Part shown: in pieces, positions 10,018 to 18,231 of the stretch
How the letters are laid out: every line of letters starts with the position of its first letter
Numbering within the stretch: position 1 is the stretch's first letter
Origin: G965218495 sp965262785
GTDB taxonomy: Bacteria; Bacteroidota; Rhodothermia; Rhodothermales; Bin80
DNA: 64,000 nt
Assembly: GCA_965262785.1 (NCBI GenBank)
Contig: OZ253559.1
Coordinates: 992,001-1,056,000, forward strand
Reading direction: 5' to 3'
Program-made: the position numbers and the translations under genes
The notes under the pieces: model-generated
What the model was told of the DNA's origin: nothing
Databases searched by the model: none
What the model saw: only the letters and a program-made list of their open reading frames with translations

Positions 10018-10140
10018 GGTATCGGATCTGGTGGCCCACATGCGCCGGATTCGGTGGCCCACATGGATCGGATTCGGTGGCTCACTTGCATCGGATTCGG
10101 TGGCCCACTTGCGCCGGATTCGGTGGCCCACATGCATCGT
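10018..10140. repeat. Tandem end repeats of IS21 element B (right)
   Basis: Five units with a GGTGGCCCACWTG core and a CGGATTC tail run in inverse orientation to the left-end set. One unit has a substitution (ggtggctcactt). They precede the terminal tatgca at 10143-10148. Confidence 0.8.
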
Positions 10141-10148
10141 AGTATGCA

Positions 10149-10155
10149 TTAAGCT
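10149..10155. repeat. Target site duplication of IS21 element B, right copy
   Basis: ttaagct, identical to 7434-7440, immediately follows the right terminal TGCA of element B. Confidence 0.9.
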
Positions 10156-11032
10156 CTTCCAGTAGCGGGGCAATCGCTTTATTGAGCTCCGCAATGCTGA
10201 AGAACCGGCGATCGTGGAGCTTCGCCAGAATCCACCCCCCGACCAGCTTCACGGCTTGTTCCGCTGGGGCCTTGTCCCGAGGTTTTCGAACGCGGGCGGG
10301 CAAAATGCTGGTGTCGTAGTAGGTAGCGAAGTCCTGGTAGGTTGGATTGAGCTCTGGATCGTAGCGGTGCGCCTTCTTGACGGCAGCCTTCAAATTGTCA
10401 CAGACGATCGCCTTCGGCACAGCGCCGAAGTACGATAAGGCGCGCGCGTGCGCCGTGATCCAGCTGCACAGCGATTGATCCGGGACGGCTTCCGCATACG
10501 TGAAGTTGGAGCAGCCCAGCGTGGCTACGAAGATCTGGGCCTTGGTAGCCTTGCCCGTGACCGGATGAATGAGGTTTACGGTGGTGCCGGCAAAGTCCAC
10601 AAACAGCTTGTCGCCCGCCTTGTGCTCCAGGCGCATGACCACCTCCTGAGACGCGCTCCACGTCTTGTAGAGTGCGCAGAAGTGGCTGTAGCTGTAGCCG
10701 TCCGGGAAGGCGGCATGGTACGACTCCCACACCATTCGTAAAGTGACATGCTTCCTGGACATTTGCTTGTTAACCGCCTCCCAGTCCGGCTGGTACCGGG
10801 CCTTGGCCGCGGACCGGGACTCCGGAAAGAACATCGCTTCCAACACATCGTCGGTGAGCCCGTCCGGCAGCGGCCAACGCAGTCCCAACACCTCTGCACG
10901 GCAGAGGTATTTGCGCACCGTGGCTCGGGCAAGATGCAACGAGTCTCCGATCAGGCGCTTGCTGTAGCCTTCCCGGTGATAGTAGCGAAGTACGTCTCGG
11001 ATTTGTCGCATGGAGGTTCGTGCTTGGGGCAT
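10149..11032 (-). pseudogene. istA: IS21-family transposase IstA of element A, 5' portion
   Basis: This is the N-terminal part of the interrupted transposase. It has a helix-turn-helix region (MRQIRDVLRYYHREGYSKRL) and all three catalytic residues, in LFVDFAGTTV, AIVCDNLKAAV and RDKAPAEQAV. The reading ends at LLEELN, where element B is inserted; beyond this the frame runs into B until a stop at 10082. The start at 11032 (MPQARTSM) is preferred over the open-frame start at 11128. Because the catalytic core is complete but the C-terminal DNA- or partner-binding part is lost, a truncated protein could still be made. Confidence 0.88.
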
Positions 11033-11150
11033 CGTTGTGCGCTCGTTTGGTGGAAAAGCACAACGAAAGCCCTCAGGCTTGGCAAAGCTCCAGCGCCCCA
11101 CAAGACGCCCTGATTCGATAGAACACACCCCGGCAAAATCCGGCCGCCAG

Positions 11151-11223
11151 GGGTGGCACTTTCAATCAGATTAGGGTGGCACCTTCAATCAGACTGGGGT
11201 GGCACTTTCAATCAGAATATGCA
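11151..11223. repeat. End repeats of IS21 element A (right)
   Basis: Three spaced units of GGGTGGCACTTTCAATCAGA run up to the terminal aatatgca at 11216-11223. Two decayed relatives lie at the opposite end (5881-5928). Confidence 0.8.
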
Positions 11224-11229
11224 CAATTG
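11224..11229. repeat. Target site duplication of IS21 element A, right copy
   Basis: caattg, identical to 5871-5876, directly follows the right end of element A. Confidence 0.8.
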
Positions 11230-11284
11230 ACCACATTCAGGGATAATGCGACATTTTCGGAGGGGTACATCCTGGCCAGGCCGA

Positions 11285-11320
11285 CGTATAGTGTACTGTA
11301 TAGACACGTGACACTATACG
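11285..11320. repeat. Inverted repeat with 10-bp arms
   Basis: cgtatagtgt (11285-11294) and acactatacg (11311-11320) are perfect inverted copies separated by 16 bp. No T-tract follows, so it is not an obvious terminator. The surrounding DNA (11230-11490) has no recognisable gene. An operator or part of a decayed mobile end are both possible. Confidence 0.45.
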
Positions 11321-11490
11321 CCATAGTCACGTAACACGTGACAGATATAGTCAATTACGGCCGTACAGGCACCACATTTGCTTCTGCAAATGTCACCCAC
11401 CTAGTCCGCGTGGGATTTCAGGCTAGCATACTGCTCGGCTACTTTTATCGCTCGTAGGAATGGCCGCCTACGTAGGACGCCGCAGAGGTG

Positions 11491-12204
11491 CTACGACGGT
11501 TTGGCTTGCCTGCGTTTTTCGAACACCTTGGCCTTCTTGGAGGCGAGACGCCTGGCACGGGCGAGTTCACGCGGCACGAATGCGCCCTTCACCTGCGCCA
11601 AGTAGTATACTGCTTCTGCGTCGCCCTGCTCTGCGGCCAGCGAATACCATACGAATGCTTCGACATGGTCCTTCGTTACGCCCAGTCCATATTCGATCAT
11701 CCGGCCTAGGTTGCGCTGGGCGGGCGCGTACCCGCTGTCGGCTGCCCACCGGTACAAGCGCACAGCCTCTGCGTAGTCCAAGCGTGTGCCCTCTCCGCGT
11801 TCATGGCATCCCGCAAGGCTGAATTGCGCACTGACTGAGCCCTGCCTGGCCGCGTGCGAGAGCCACCGGACTGCTTCTGCATAGTCCTGCTGCACCCCGT
11901 TACCGCTGTGGAATAAGACACCCAGGTTGCACTGGGCGCCGGTATGCCCCTGGTTGGCAGCGGCCCAATACCATTGCGCTGCCTCGGCGCAATCTTGTTG
12001 AACGCCCTTACCCAGGTGGAATGCGCATCCAAGAAGAAATTGCGCCTCGGGATCACCACGCTCGGCGGCAGGCCCATGGCGCTGGAGCACTGTCGAGTAG
12101 TTGTGCTGCCGGATGCCATCTGTTACGTGCTTCTTGGCGTGGCCAAGAACCTCTCGGGATTGCTGCTTGAGAAATGCCCCGGCGAACCAGCGAATCCACC
12201 ACAT
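11491..12204 (-). CDS. Sel1-repeat protein
   Basis: This 237-residue protein is built from about four to five Sel1-like repeats of roughly 36 residues. Examples are GDPEAQFLLGCAFHLGKGV, GHTGAQCNLGVLFHSGNGV and GYAPAQRNLGRMIEYGLGV. Sel1 repeats form TPR-like helical solenoids used for protein-protein contacts. The N-terminus (MWWIRWFAGAFLKQQ) is hydrophobic but not a clear signal peptide. The C-terminal tail is rich in Lys and Arg (RARRLASKKAKVFEKRR). A larger Sel1-repeat gene on the same strand lies at 12880-14244. The partner and role are unknown. Confidence 0.85.
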   Translation of the reverse strand: MWWIRWFAGAFLKQQSREVLGHAKKHVTDGIRQHNYSTVLQRHGPAAERGDPEAQFLLGCAFHLGKGVQQDCAEAAQWYWAAANQGHTGAQCNLGVLFHSGNGVQQDYAEAVRWLSHAARQGSVSAQFSLAGCHERGEGTRLDYAEAVRLYRWAADSGYAPAQRNLGRMIEYGLGVTKDHVEAFVWYSLAAEQGDAEAVYYLAQVKGAFVPRELARARRLASKKAKVFEKRRQAKPS

Positions 12205-12879
12205 GCCACTACAGGTAATTACGAAGGGTTTGGTTCTATCCTCAGTTGGCCGATCGCGAGCCGCTACACACCCGTCAATTCCTCTGGGGACTCACCCCAA
12301 CGTATCCTGCAAGAATTCCAGTCACGGCTATTGTTTTACCGATAGGAAGATCTTAGCACTATCGAGCAGTGCATGCGCATCGTCATGTCCCTGATCGGAC
12401 TTCGTGCCCCGCAGAGCTTGCTGTTTGCCGTCACTCGACCCCAAGGCGCCAACTGTGGTCAGCAACCTGGTGTCCGTCATGGGCCCTAGGCAGCGTCAGC
12501 AGTTGTGAAGGTCATAGGAAAAGCTTGGCAACAAATGGCCGCGAGTAGCGCTGGATCACGATGGCGCAGTATAGCCCAATTTCCAGAGAAATGCCGGATG
12601 TTGCGGTAGGCCACGCGTGCGCGTGATGTAGTGAGCCAGGGAAGGGTCACATGTGCGCGGTACATTCAACACCTACAGTCGCGTACGAACCATCCATGCG
12701 GACCGTGCGGCAGCACGGCTACTGCGGATAGCTGATCACAAAGCGTCAAATTCACAAGCGGCCCGCCCCGATTGAGCTTCCTGAATATGCTGGGGCAACT
12801 CCGTGTTGCGCTAAGGCTCAGGGACCGCTCTGCAGACAGCCGTGCCGCTTATGGTCGCTTAGCCATAGCGATTCGGCCA
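12205..12879. other. Gene-free interval between two Sel1-repeat genes
   Basis: About 670 bp with no frame that resembles a known protein and no RNA gene seen. It could hold the promoter of the 11491-12204 gene, but no element was identified. Confidence 0.5.
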
Positions 12880-14244
12880 CTACTCCTCCAGACTCCTGAC
12901 AATGTGCTCCGCTCGGGCCTTCAGGCGAGCCGTGATTTTCCCAAGGTCGATTGGGTTTATGTGCCGCTCCACATCGGCCTTGCCATGCAGACCTTCGTCA
13001 TTGCCTTGGTCAGCTGCCAGTGAATACCAGATATAGGACTCGGCGGCATCCTCAGGCACGCCATGCCCTATGCTGTACAAATAGCCAAGGCGCGCTTGGG
13101 CCTCGGCATGCCCATGCTCCGCTGCTTTCAGGTACCACTTGGTGGCCTGCTCGGAATCTGCAGGCCCGTCGTAGCCGATAAAGCAAAGGTTGCCGAGCTT
13201 AAACTGGGCGTCTGCATGTCCCTGCGCGGCGGCGTGCAGATACCATCTGCCCGCCTCTTTATCGTACTTGGCAACACCGTCGCCGTCGTAGTACAGCTCG
13301 CCCAAGCGGTACTGAGCTTCCGGCATGCCCTGTTCAGCAGCGTCGCGAAGCAACGCTGCCGCTATGACACTATCTTGCGGCACGCCCAATCCGGTGTGGT
13401 ACATATATGCCAAGTCGTACTGGGCCTCGGCATCGCCCTGCTCTGCAGCTTTCGTAAGCCAGTGTAACGCTTCAGCTTGGTCCTCTTCAACAAACATACC
13501 CATGTGATACAGACTTCCCAAGGTCTGCTGTGCATGCGCATCGCCGCCTCCGGCAGCCCGTTGCAGCCAGACAATGGCTTCCGCCGCGTCTTCGGGTACG
13601 CCCCGGCCCGACAGGTAGCATGTGGCAAGCAAAGCCTGCGCTTTTGAAAAGCCCTGGTCCGCAGAACGTCGCAACCAGAGCACAGCTTCGGCAGGATCCT
13701 CTTCCTCGCCGAGCCCTTGCAGGTAGCTTAGGGCAAGCTTGTACTGCGACTGTGCGTCACCCTGCTCCGCAGCCAAGCGCATCCAATGTGTGGACTCAGC
13801 AAAGTCCTGCGCCACGCCCTCGCCCGAGTAGTAGCTGACTGCAAGGTCGTGCTGTGCCGCAAGCTGCCCGTTGGAGGCGGAACGCTTCAGCCACCCCAGA
13901 GACTTCTTAAGGCTTGCCTTGACTCCCGCCCCCGAACGGTATGCAAGGGCCAGAAAGTACTGGGCGCCGGCATGGTCTTTCGTCGCCGCACGTAGGGCCC
14001 AGCGTACCGACTTGTTAAGGTCTTGCGGCACGCCCTCGCCTCGAGCGAACATGTACGCCAGACAATTCTGCGCTTCCAGATGGCCCTTCTTAGCGGCCTT
14101 GCGGAACCACCGTGCAGCCTCTACCATGTTCTCCGGCACCTCCTTTCCCACCAGGAAGAGGTGCCCAAGCGACCATTGGGCTTCAGGGTCGCCACCTTCC
14201 GCGTGGTCTATCAGCTGCCGGTGCTCTGGAGAGTTAGCAAGCAT
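12880..14244 (-). CDS. Large Sel1-repeat protein
   Basis: From the preferred start at 14244 (MLANSPEHRQLIDHAEGGD) the protein has about 454 residues and consists almost entirely of some eleven Sel1-like repeats. Typical units are GDPEAQWSLGHLFLVGKEV, GDAEAQYDLAYMYHTGLGV and GHADAQFKLGNLCFIGYDG. The frame is open upstream to 14376, but that extension does not look like repeat or signal sequence. Such solenoids usually act as scaffolds. It lies downstream of, and on the same strand as, no recognisable partner enzyme; the WYL regulator at 14599 is divergent. About 350 bp between the two genes shows no other feature. Confidence 0.87.
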   Translation of the reverse strand: MLANSPEHRQLIDHAEGGDPEAQWSLGHLFLVGKEVPENMVEAARWFRKAAKKGHLEAQNCLAYMFARGEGVPQDLNKSVRWALRAATKDHAGAQYFLALAYRSGAGVKASLKKSLGWLKRSASNGQLAAQHDLAVSYYSGEGVAQDFAESTHWMRLAAEQGDAQSQYKLALSYLQGLGEEEDPAEAVLWLRRSADQGFSKAQALLATCYLSGRGVPEDAAEAIVWLQRAAGGGDAHAQQTLGSLYHMGMFVEEDQAEALHWLTKAAEQGDAEAQYDLAYMYHTGLGVPQDSVIAAALLRDAAEQGMPEAQYRLGELYYDGDGVAKYDKEAGRWYLHAAAQGHADAQFKLGNLCFIGYDGPADSEQATKWYLKAAEHGHAEAQARLGYLYSIGHGVPEDAAESYIWYSLAADQGNDEGLHGKADVERHINPIDLGKITARLKARAEHIVRSLEE

Positions 14245-14598
14245 AGCCCCCAAAAAACGGGTATCCCTTCGACGGGGCAGCCATGCATTGGCAGGTGGAA
14301 AAGCGCAAGTATGCCCCCGATTGTGGTGCTCATAGTATATCCGAAGCCAGCCTATTTGTTGCACGGCAATGGACAAGAAAAGCAGCCCAAGCCTAGTGCA
14401 CGGACGCCTGTCGCAACGTTACTGCCAACGGCAGCGCTCCCACCGCTGCGCCAGGCATCAGGTGCTGCTGTTGGGTGTTGCCTCCACCGTGGCGCCACCT
14501 GCTCCCCTGGCGAATTGACCAATGTCTGGCAGGCATTGTACATTGCCAAGTGTAAGTGCCCCGAATGCGGGTCGCAGGTACGCCCCAGCACATAAGCC

Positions 14599-15561
14599 AT
14601 GAAGCATAGAATCCGCCGAAGGGCTGTAATCGCGGAGCTCAAGCGGCATCCGTGGCTCCGCGCAGCGGATATTGCCGGGACCCTCGGCGTGAGCGAGCGC
14701 ACCATCCAGCGTGACTTCACGGCGCTCCGCAAGCAGGGCATTCCGGTTGAGGGGCGTAAAGGCAAAGGCACGCGGCTCGCAGAAGGGTTCGTACTTGATC
14801 CTGTAGCCTTGACGAGCGATGAGGCAGCGCTGATGGTGGTTGGCAGTACGGTCGTGGCCGAGCAGCTGGACAAAGACATGCAGCTGGTGGCCCGGGCCGC
14901 ACGCAAGCGGCTAATGGATGTCGGCGCAAGCCAGCTTGCAACGGATGTCGCAGCACTGGAAGTGAAGTTGCGACTGGCTCCAGGTGGCATGGGTGAGGCT
15001 GCGCACGAGCGCGAAGCCCTCGAACTCCTTCGTCAAGCGCTGATTAGCCAAACGGCAATTCAATTCATTCTCGAGAATAGCACGGAGCCGCAGACTTTCT
15101 ATCCATACGGATTGAGCCGCGTCGGCGCGCGGTGGCACGCAGTGGGATACTGCGTTTTGCAGGGCGTCGTTTGCAACTACCTGGTGGATGCCATGCTTAG
15201 CATTGTTCTACAGAAAGAGACGTTTACGCGTCCCGGAGGGTATGCGCCGGATGGAACTGCTGTGCTCAAGGATGCCAAGGTGCCGGTACGGGTCCAGTTT
15301 GATGCGGTTAGCTCCCAGTGGATCGTTGCGGCCACGCCCAGCTTTGTCACAACGATCCAAAAGAAAGACGACGGTATCGTGGTGACGCTGGGAAGTGCGC
15401 CGGAAGCTCAGGTGTTCGCATGGATATTGGGGTGGGGCGCCCATGCCCGCGTGCTCTCTCCCGTAGCGGTCCAGAGGCGTGTGGCGTCCGAAGCGACCGC
15501 TATGGCAATGCTGTACGAGGACACCACGGATGGACGCAAGCGGCAGCCTACGCTGTTTTGA
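14599..15561 (+). CDS. HTH-WYL transcriptional regulator
   Basis: The protein has 320 residues. An N-terminal winged helix-turn-helix occupies about residues 1-60 (RAADIAGTLGVSERTIQRDF, then a basic wing ending KGKGTRLAEG). It is followed by a WYL domain at about 140-230 with YPYGLSRVGARWHAVGYC and a C-terminal WCX-like extension. Proteins of this type bind DNA and sense ligands, often nucleotides, through the WYL fold. The gene points towards the TRAP genes starting at 15624, 62 bp downstream, so it may regulate them or be co-transcribed with them. The ligand cannot be told from sequence. Confidence 0.88.
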   Translation: MKHRIRRRAVIAELKRHPWLRAADIAGTLGVSERTIQRDFTALRKQGIPVEGRKGKGTRLAEGFVLDPVALTSDEAALMVVGSTVVAEQLDKDMQLVARAARKRLMDVGASQLATDVAALEVKLRLAPGGMGEAAHEREALELLRQALISQTAIQFILENSTEPQTFYPYGLSRVGARWHAVGYCVLQGVVCNYLVDAMLSIVLQKETFTRPGGYAPDGTAVLKDAKVPVRVQFDAVSSQWIVAATPSFVTTIQKKDDGIVVTLGSAPEAQVFAWILGWGAHARVLSPVAVQRRVASEATAMAMLYEDTTDGRKRQPTLF

Positions 15562-15623
15562 CAGAGAATGTCGACCAATAGCGGCTACCCACTTTCTTTC
15601 GCGCCAAACCGTCAGCGGTTGCA

Positions 15624-16208
15624 ATGAATCCACTTTGGCTACGAACGGCCGCTTGGATCGATCGCCTCAATGAACGCGTCGGACGCGTGATGTGGTACCT
15701 CACGCTGGGCATGATCTTAGCCGGGGCCTACAATGCTATCACGCGCTACCTGTCTCGAAATGCTCGCATAGAACACGAAACTGCTACTGGAATTCAGCAC
15801 GTCCTGCACACGATTGGGACCGTGGCCTTGAAGATGAATTCCAATGTGTTTATAGAGCTGCAGTGGTACATGTTCAGTGTGGTGTTTTTGCTGGGAGCCG
15901 CATACACGCTAAAGAATAATGCGCATGTACGTGTGGATGTCTTCTACAGCCGTTTGTCCAGGAGGCATCAAGCGTGGGTGAATCTGTTGGGAGCAGCGCT
16001 TTTTCTGGTTCCCTTCTGTGTGCTCATGTTATGGACATCGTGGCCTGTGGTGGTGGATTCCGTTGCGCGCCTTGAAGGCTCGCCCGACCCGGGAGGGCTA
16101 CCGCGCTATCCGCTCCTGGCTGTGATTCCTTTGGCCTTTGTATTGCTGCTCATGCAAGGCGCCTCACAGATCATCAAAGACATCGCGTTTCTTCGCACAC
16201 AGACCTAG
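15624..16208 (+). CDS. TRAP transporter small membrane subunit (DctQ type)
   Basis: The protein has 194 residues with four hydrophobic segments, at about residues 24-44, 70-90, 115-140 and 160-180. The motifs EFQ-like IELQWYMFSVVFLLGAAYTL and NAHVRVDVFYSRLSRR are those of the DctQ/YiaM family. In TRAP systems this subunit pairs with the large DctM subunit in the inner membrane to import a substrate delivered by a periplasmic receptor, driven by an ion gradient. The DctM gene follows after 6 bp. The receptor gene lies 2.7 kb away on the other strand (20307-21407), beyond a transposase gene. Confidence 0.9.
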   Translation: MNPLWLRTAAWIDRLNERVGRVMWYLTLGMILAGAYNAITRYLSRNARIEHETATGIQHVLHTIGTVALKMNSNVFIELQWYMFSVVFLLGAAYTLKNNAHVRVDVFYSRLSRRHQAWVNLLGAALFLVPFCVLMLWTSWPVVVDSVARLEGSPDPGGLPRYPLLAVIPLAFVLLLMQGASQIIKDIAFLRTQT

Positions 16209-16214
16209 GCGGCT

Positions 16215-17561
16215 ATGGGATACGAGTGGTTGGCCCCACTGATGTTCGCAGCGGCGCTGCTATTCATTTTTTCCGGATACCCGGTTGCTTTTGCCCTGGG
16301 CGGAGTGACAATCATTTTTGCCATCATCGGCGTTGCCACCGGCTACTTCGACTGGCTGCTATTGCTCGCGCTACCCGACCGCCTAACGGGCATCATGTCC
16401 AACTACATCCTGCTGGCGATTCCGTTTTTCATCTTTATGGGAACCATGCTGGAGCGAAGTGGCCTTGCGGAGGATCTGCTCAAGACCATTGGGCAGCTAT
16501 TCGGGCCGATGCGTGGTGGTCTGGCGCTGGCTGTCGTGTTTGTAGGTGCGCTCCTTGCCGCTGCTACGGGCGTGGTGGGCGCTTCAGTGGTGGCCATGGG
16601 AGTGATTTCGCTGCCAGTCATGCTGCGCTACGGCTACTCAAAGGAGTTGGCTTCGGGCGTCATCTCAGCGGCAGGGACGCTGGGACAGATTATTCCGCCC
16701 AGCATCGTGCTTATCGTGCTCGCCGACCAGATGGGCGTCTCGGTGGGCAGCCTATTCGCCGGAGCCCTGGTGCCCGGGCTGGTTCTGGCGGGGCTCTATG
16801 GCCTCTATGCCATAGCAGTTGCCATTGTGCGTCCAAAGCAAGCGCCTGCACTGCCCGTATCCGAGCGCAACATTACGCACGGCGAACTAACCAGGCGAGT
16901 CTTGCTGGTGATGCTGCCACCGCTGCTATTGATACTGGTAGTGCTCGGCAGCATCTTTGCCGGCATTGCCACGCCTACCGAGTCCGGTGCGCTAGGGGCT
17001 ACGGGGGTGATCGTTCTGGCGGCAGCGAATCGGCGCCTCACCAGGCAAAAGCTTCGAGAGGCGCTGGAAGAGACCACGAAGCTGACCGCTATGGTGATGC
17101 TGCTCCTCATAGCGTCGACGGCCTTTGCCCTGGTGTTTCGCGGGCTGGACGGGGGGTTCTGGATTGAAGGAATCCTTTCAAATCTCCCGGGCGGCGTGAT
17201 TGGATTCTTGATCGCAGCCAACCTCGCGATTTTCGTCCTTGGATTCTTTCTCGATTTCTTCGAGATTGCATTTATCGTTATCCCCCTTCTCATCGCGCCT
17301 GCAGCACAGCTCTTGTCGCCGATGCTGGGCGTTCCCGCAAGCCTGGCACTGATCTGGTTCGGTGTCATGGTGGGGATGAACCTGCAGACCTCATTCTTGA
17401 CTCCGCCCTTCGGGTTCGCCCTCTTCTACTTACGCGGGGTGGCGCCACCCAGCGTCACTACGCCAGATATCTACCGGGGCGTCCTTCCATTCATCGTGAT
17501 CCAGCTGGTGGGGCTACTGCTCCTGATTCTCTTTCCGCAGATAGTTCTCTGGTCCTTTTAA
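16215..17561 (+). CDS. TRAP transporter large membrane subunit (DctM type)
   Basis: A 448-residue, highly hydrophobic protein with about twelve membrane segments. Family hallmarks are visible: FIFMGTMLERSGLAEDLL, AAATGVVGASVVAMGVISLP, SAAGTLGQIIPPSIVLIV and ATPTESGALGA. Together with the DctQ gene just upstream it would form the ion-coupled transport unit. The full family length and intact motifs suggest it is functional. Its substrate is best guessed from the receptor at 20307-21407, which resembles the TakP/2-oxoacid type, though that pairing is an inference from proximity. Confidence 0.93.
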   Translation: MGYEWLAPLMFAAALLFIFSGYPVAFALGGVTIIFAIIGVATGYFDWLLLLALPDRLTGIMSNYILLAIPFFIFMGTMLERSGLAEDLLKTIGQLFGPMRGGLALAVVFVGALLAAATGVVGASVVAMGVISLPVMLRYGYSKELASGVISAAGTLGQIIPPSIVLIVLADQMGVSVGSLFAGALVPGLVLAGLYGLYAIAVAIVRPKQAPALPVSERNITHGELTRRVLLVMLPPLLLILVVLGSIFAGIATPTESGALGATGVIVLAAANRRLTRQKLREALEETTKLTAMVMLLLIASTAFALVFRGLDGGFWIEGILSNLPGGVIGFLIAANLAIFVLGFFLDFFEIAFIVIPLLIAPAAQLLSPMLGVPASLALIWFGVMVGMNLQTSFLTPPFGFALFYLRGVAPPSVTTPDIYRGVLPFIVIQLVGLLLLILFPQIVLWSF

Positions 17562-18231
17562 CGGCACTGTCGCTATGTCGTGCTGCCCTGCAGCATTTCG
17601 CGGATGAATGCCGTCGGGTCGCAACAGGCGCCAGACTGTTCCAATTTCCACTCGCATCGGTCAAGCCAGTAGCGCGTAGCGCGGGCAGCGAAAGGCGGAC
17701 TGCCGCTTTTTGAATCCCCGGCGCGGACGGGGCGGCCGAGGCTTGCAGGGTGGCTGTACCTCGAGGAGCGAAGCGGGTCGCCTCCGCTCTTCACAGAAAG
17801 TTTGATGTCAGGCAGCCACGTCTACCGGCCGGTGCAGCAGGGCAGCAACCGGCACCGAACCAGCTGCAATGTGTCGCAACGCCTCTGAAGGACTATTGGT
17901 CGCGGAATGCCGAATGAATTCCGATGGCAAGAGGCGCGATGCCACGGTTAGCGTGAAGTGCCAACTTCCCTATAGCGAAACGGACGGGGAGTGCGGCAAT
18001 ACCCCGCCGATCCCCGGCATTTGTGACACTGTGGTGCAAACTACCAAAGCTGCACGTAGCCACGCCGACCCTGCTTCGCCACTGACGAGTCTTGGGGCGG
18101 CCCAAGCACGGCGCAATCAATGGAGCAGCCATTCACAGATCTTTAGGTGCTGTCTGCCCCCGACGGCTAGTTGCTCCCTAGCCTGGATTTCCAAGAGCAA
18201 TAATTCGCATTAACGACGCGATTGCTTCCCG
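17562..18231. other. Gene-free interval next to the intact IS1634-like transposase gene
   Basis: About 670 bp without a recognisable gene. Small frames at 17573-17794 (-) and 17869-18213 (+) have no family resemblance. Part of this stretch may belong to the left end of the insertion element, but no terminal inverted repeat could be recognised. Confidence 0.45.

Larger units (their letters stand above)
7441..10148 (-). mobile_element. IS21-family element B, intact, inserted inside istA of element A
   Basis: The element is 2708 bp. The left end reads TGCATATTCCGACGATGTGG. The right end, read inward from 10148, is TGCATACTACGATGCATGTG. Both start TGCATA and lead into repeated AAGTGGGCCACCGAATCCG-type units of 22-23 bp, about five at each end (7455-7565 and 10018-10140). 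These look like the multiple transposase-binding repeats of IS21 ends. It encodes intact istA and istB and is flanked by a perfect 7-bp duplication. Because both genes and both ends are intact, it appears to be a recent and possibly active insertion. Confidence 0.92.
5877..11223 (-). mobile_element. IS21-family element A, disrupted by element B
   Basis: The right end, read inward from 11223, begins TGCATATTCTGATTG. The left end at 5877 begins TGTGTATTCTGACG, so the ends are matching inverted repeats. Both ends carry spaced copies of an internal repeat: three GGGTGGCACTTTCAATCAGA-type units at 11151-11215 and two related units at 5881-5928. These resemble the multiple transposase sites of IS21 elements. 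It holds istB (5995-6747) and istA, the latter split by element B at 7441-10148. Without B and one target duplication the element would be 2632 bp, a usual IS21 size. It is flanked by caattg on both sides. Confidence 0.85.

Noticed and set aside
17573..18213. Small frames in the 17.6-18.2 kb interval
   Set aside because: They overlap in several frames, have no motifs and no ribosome binding site.
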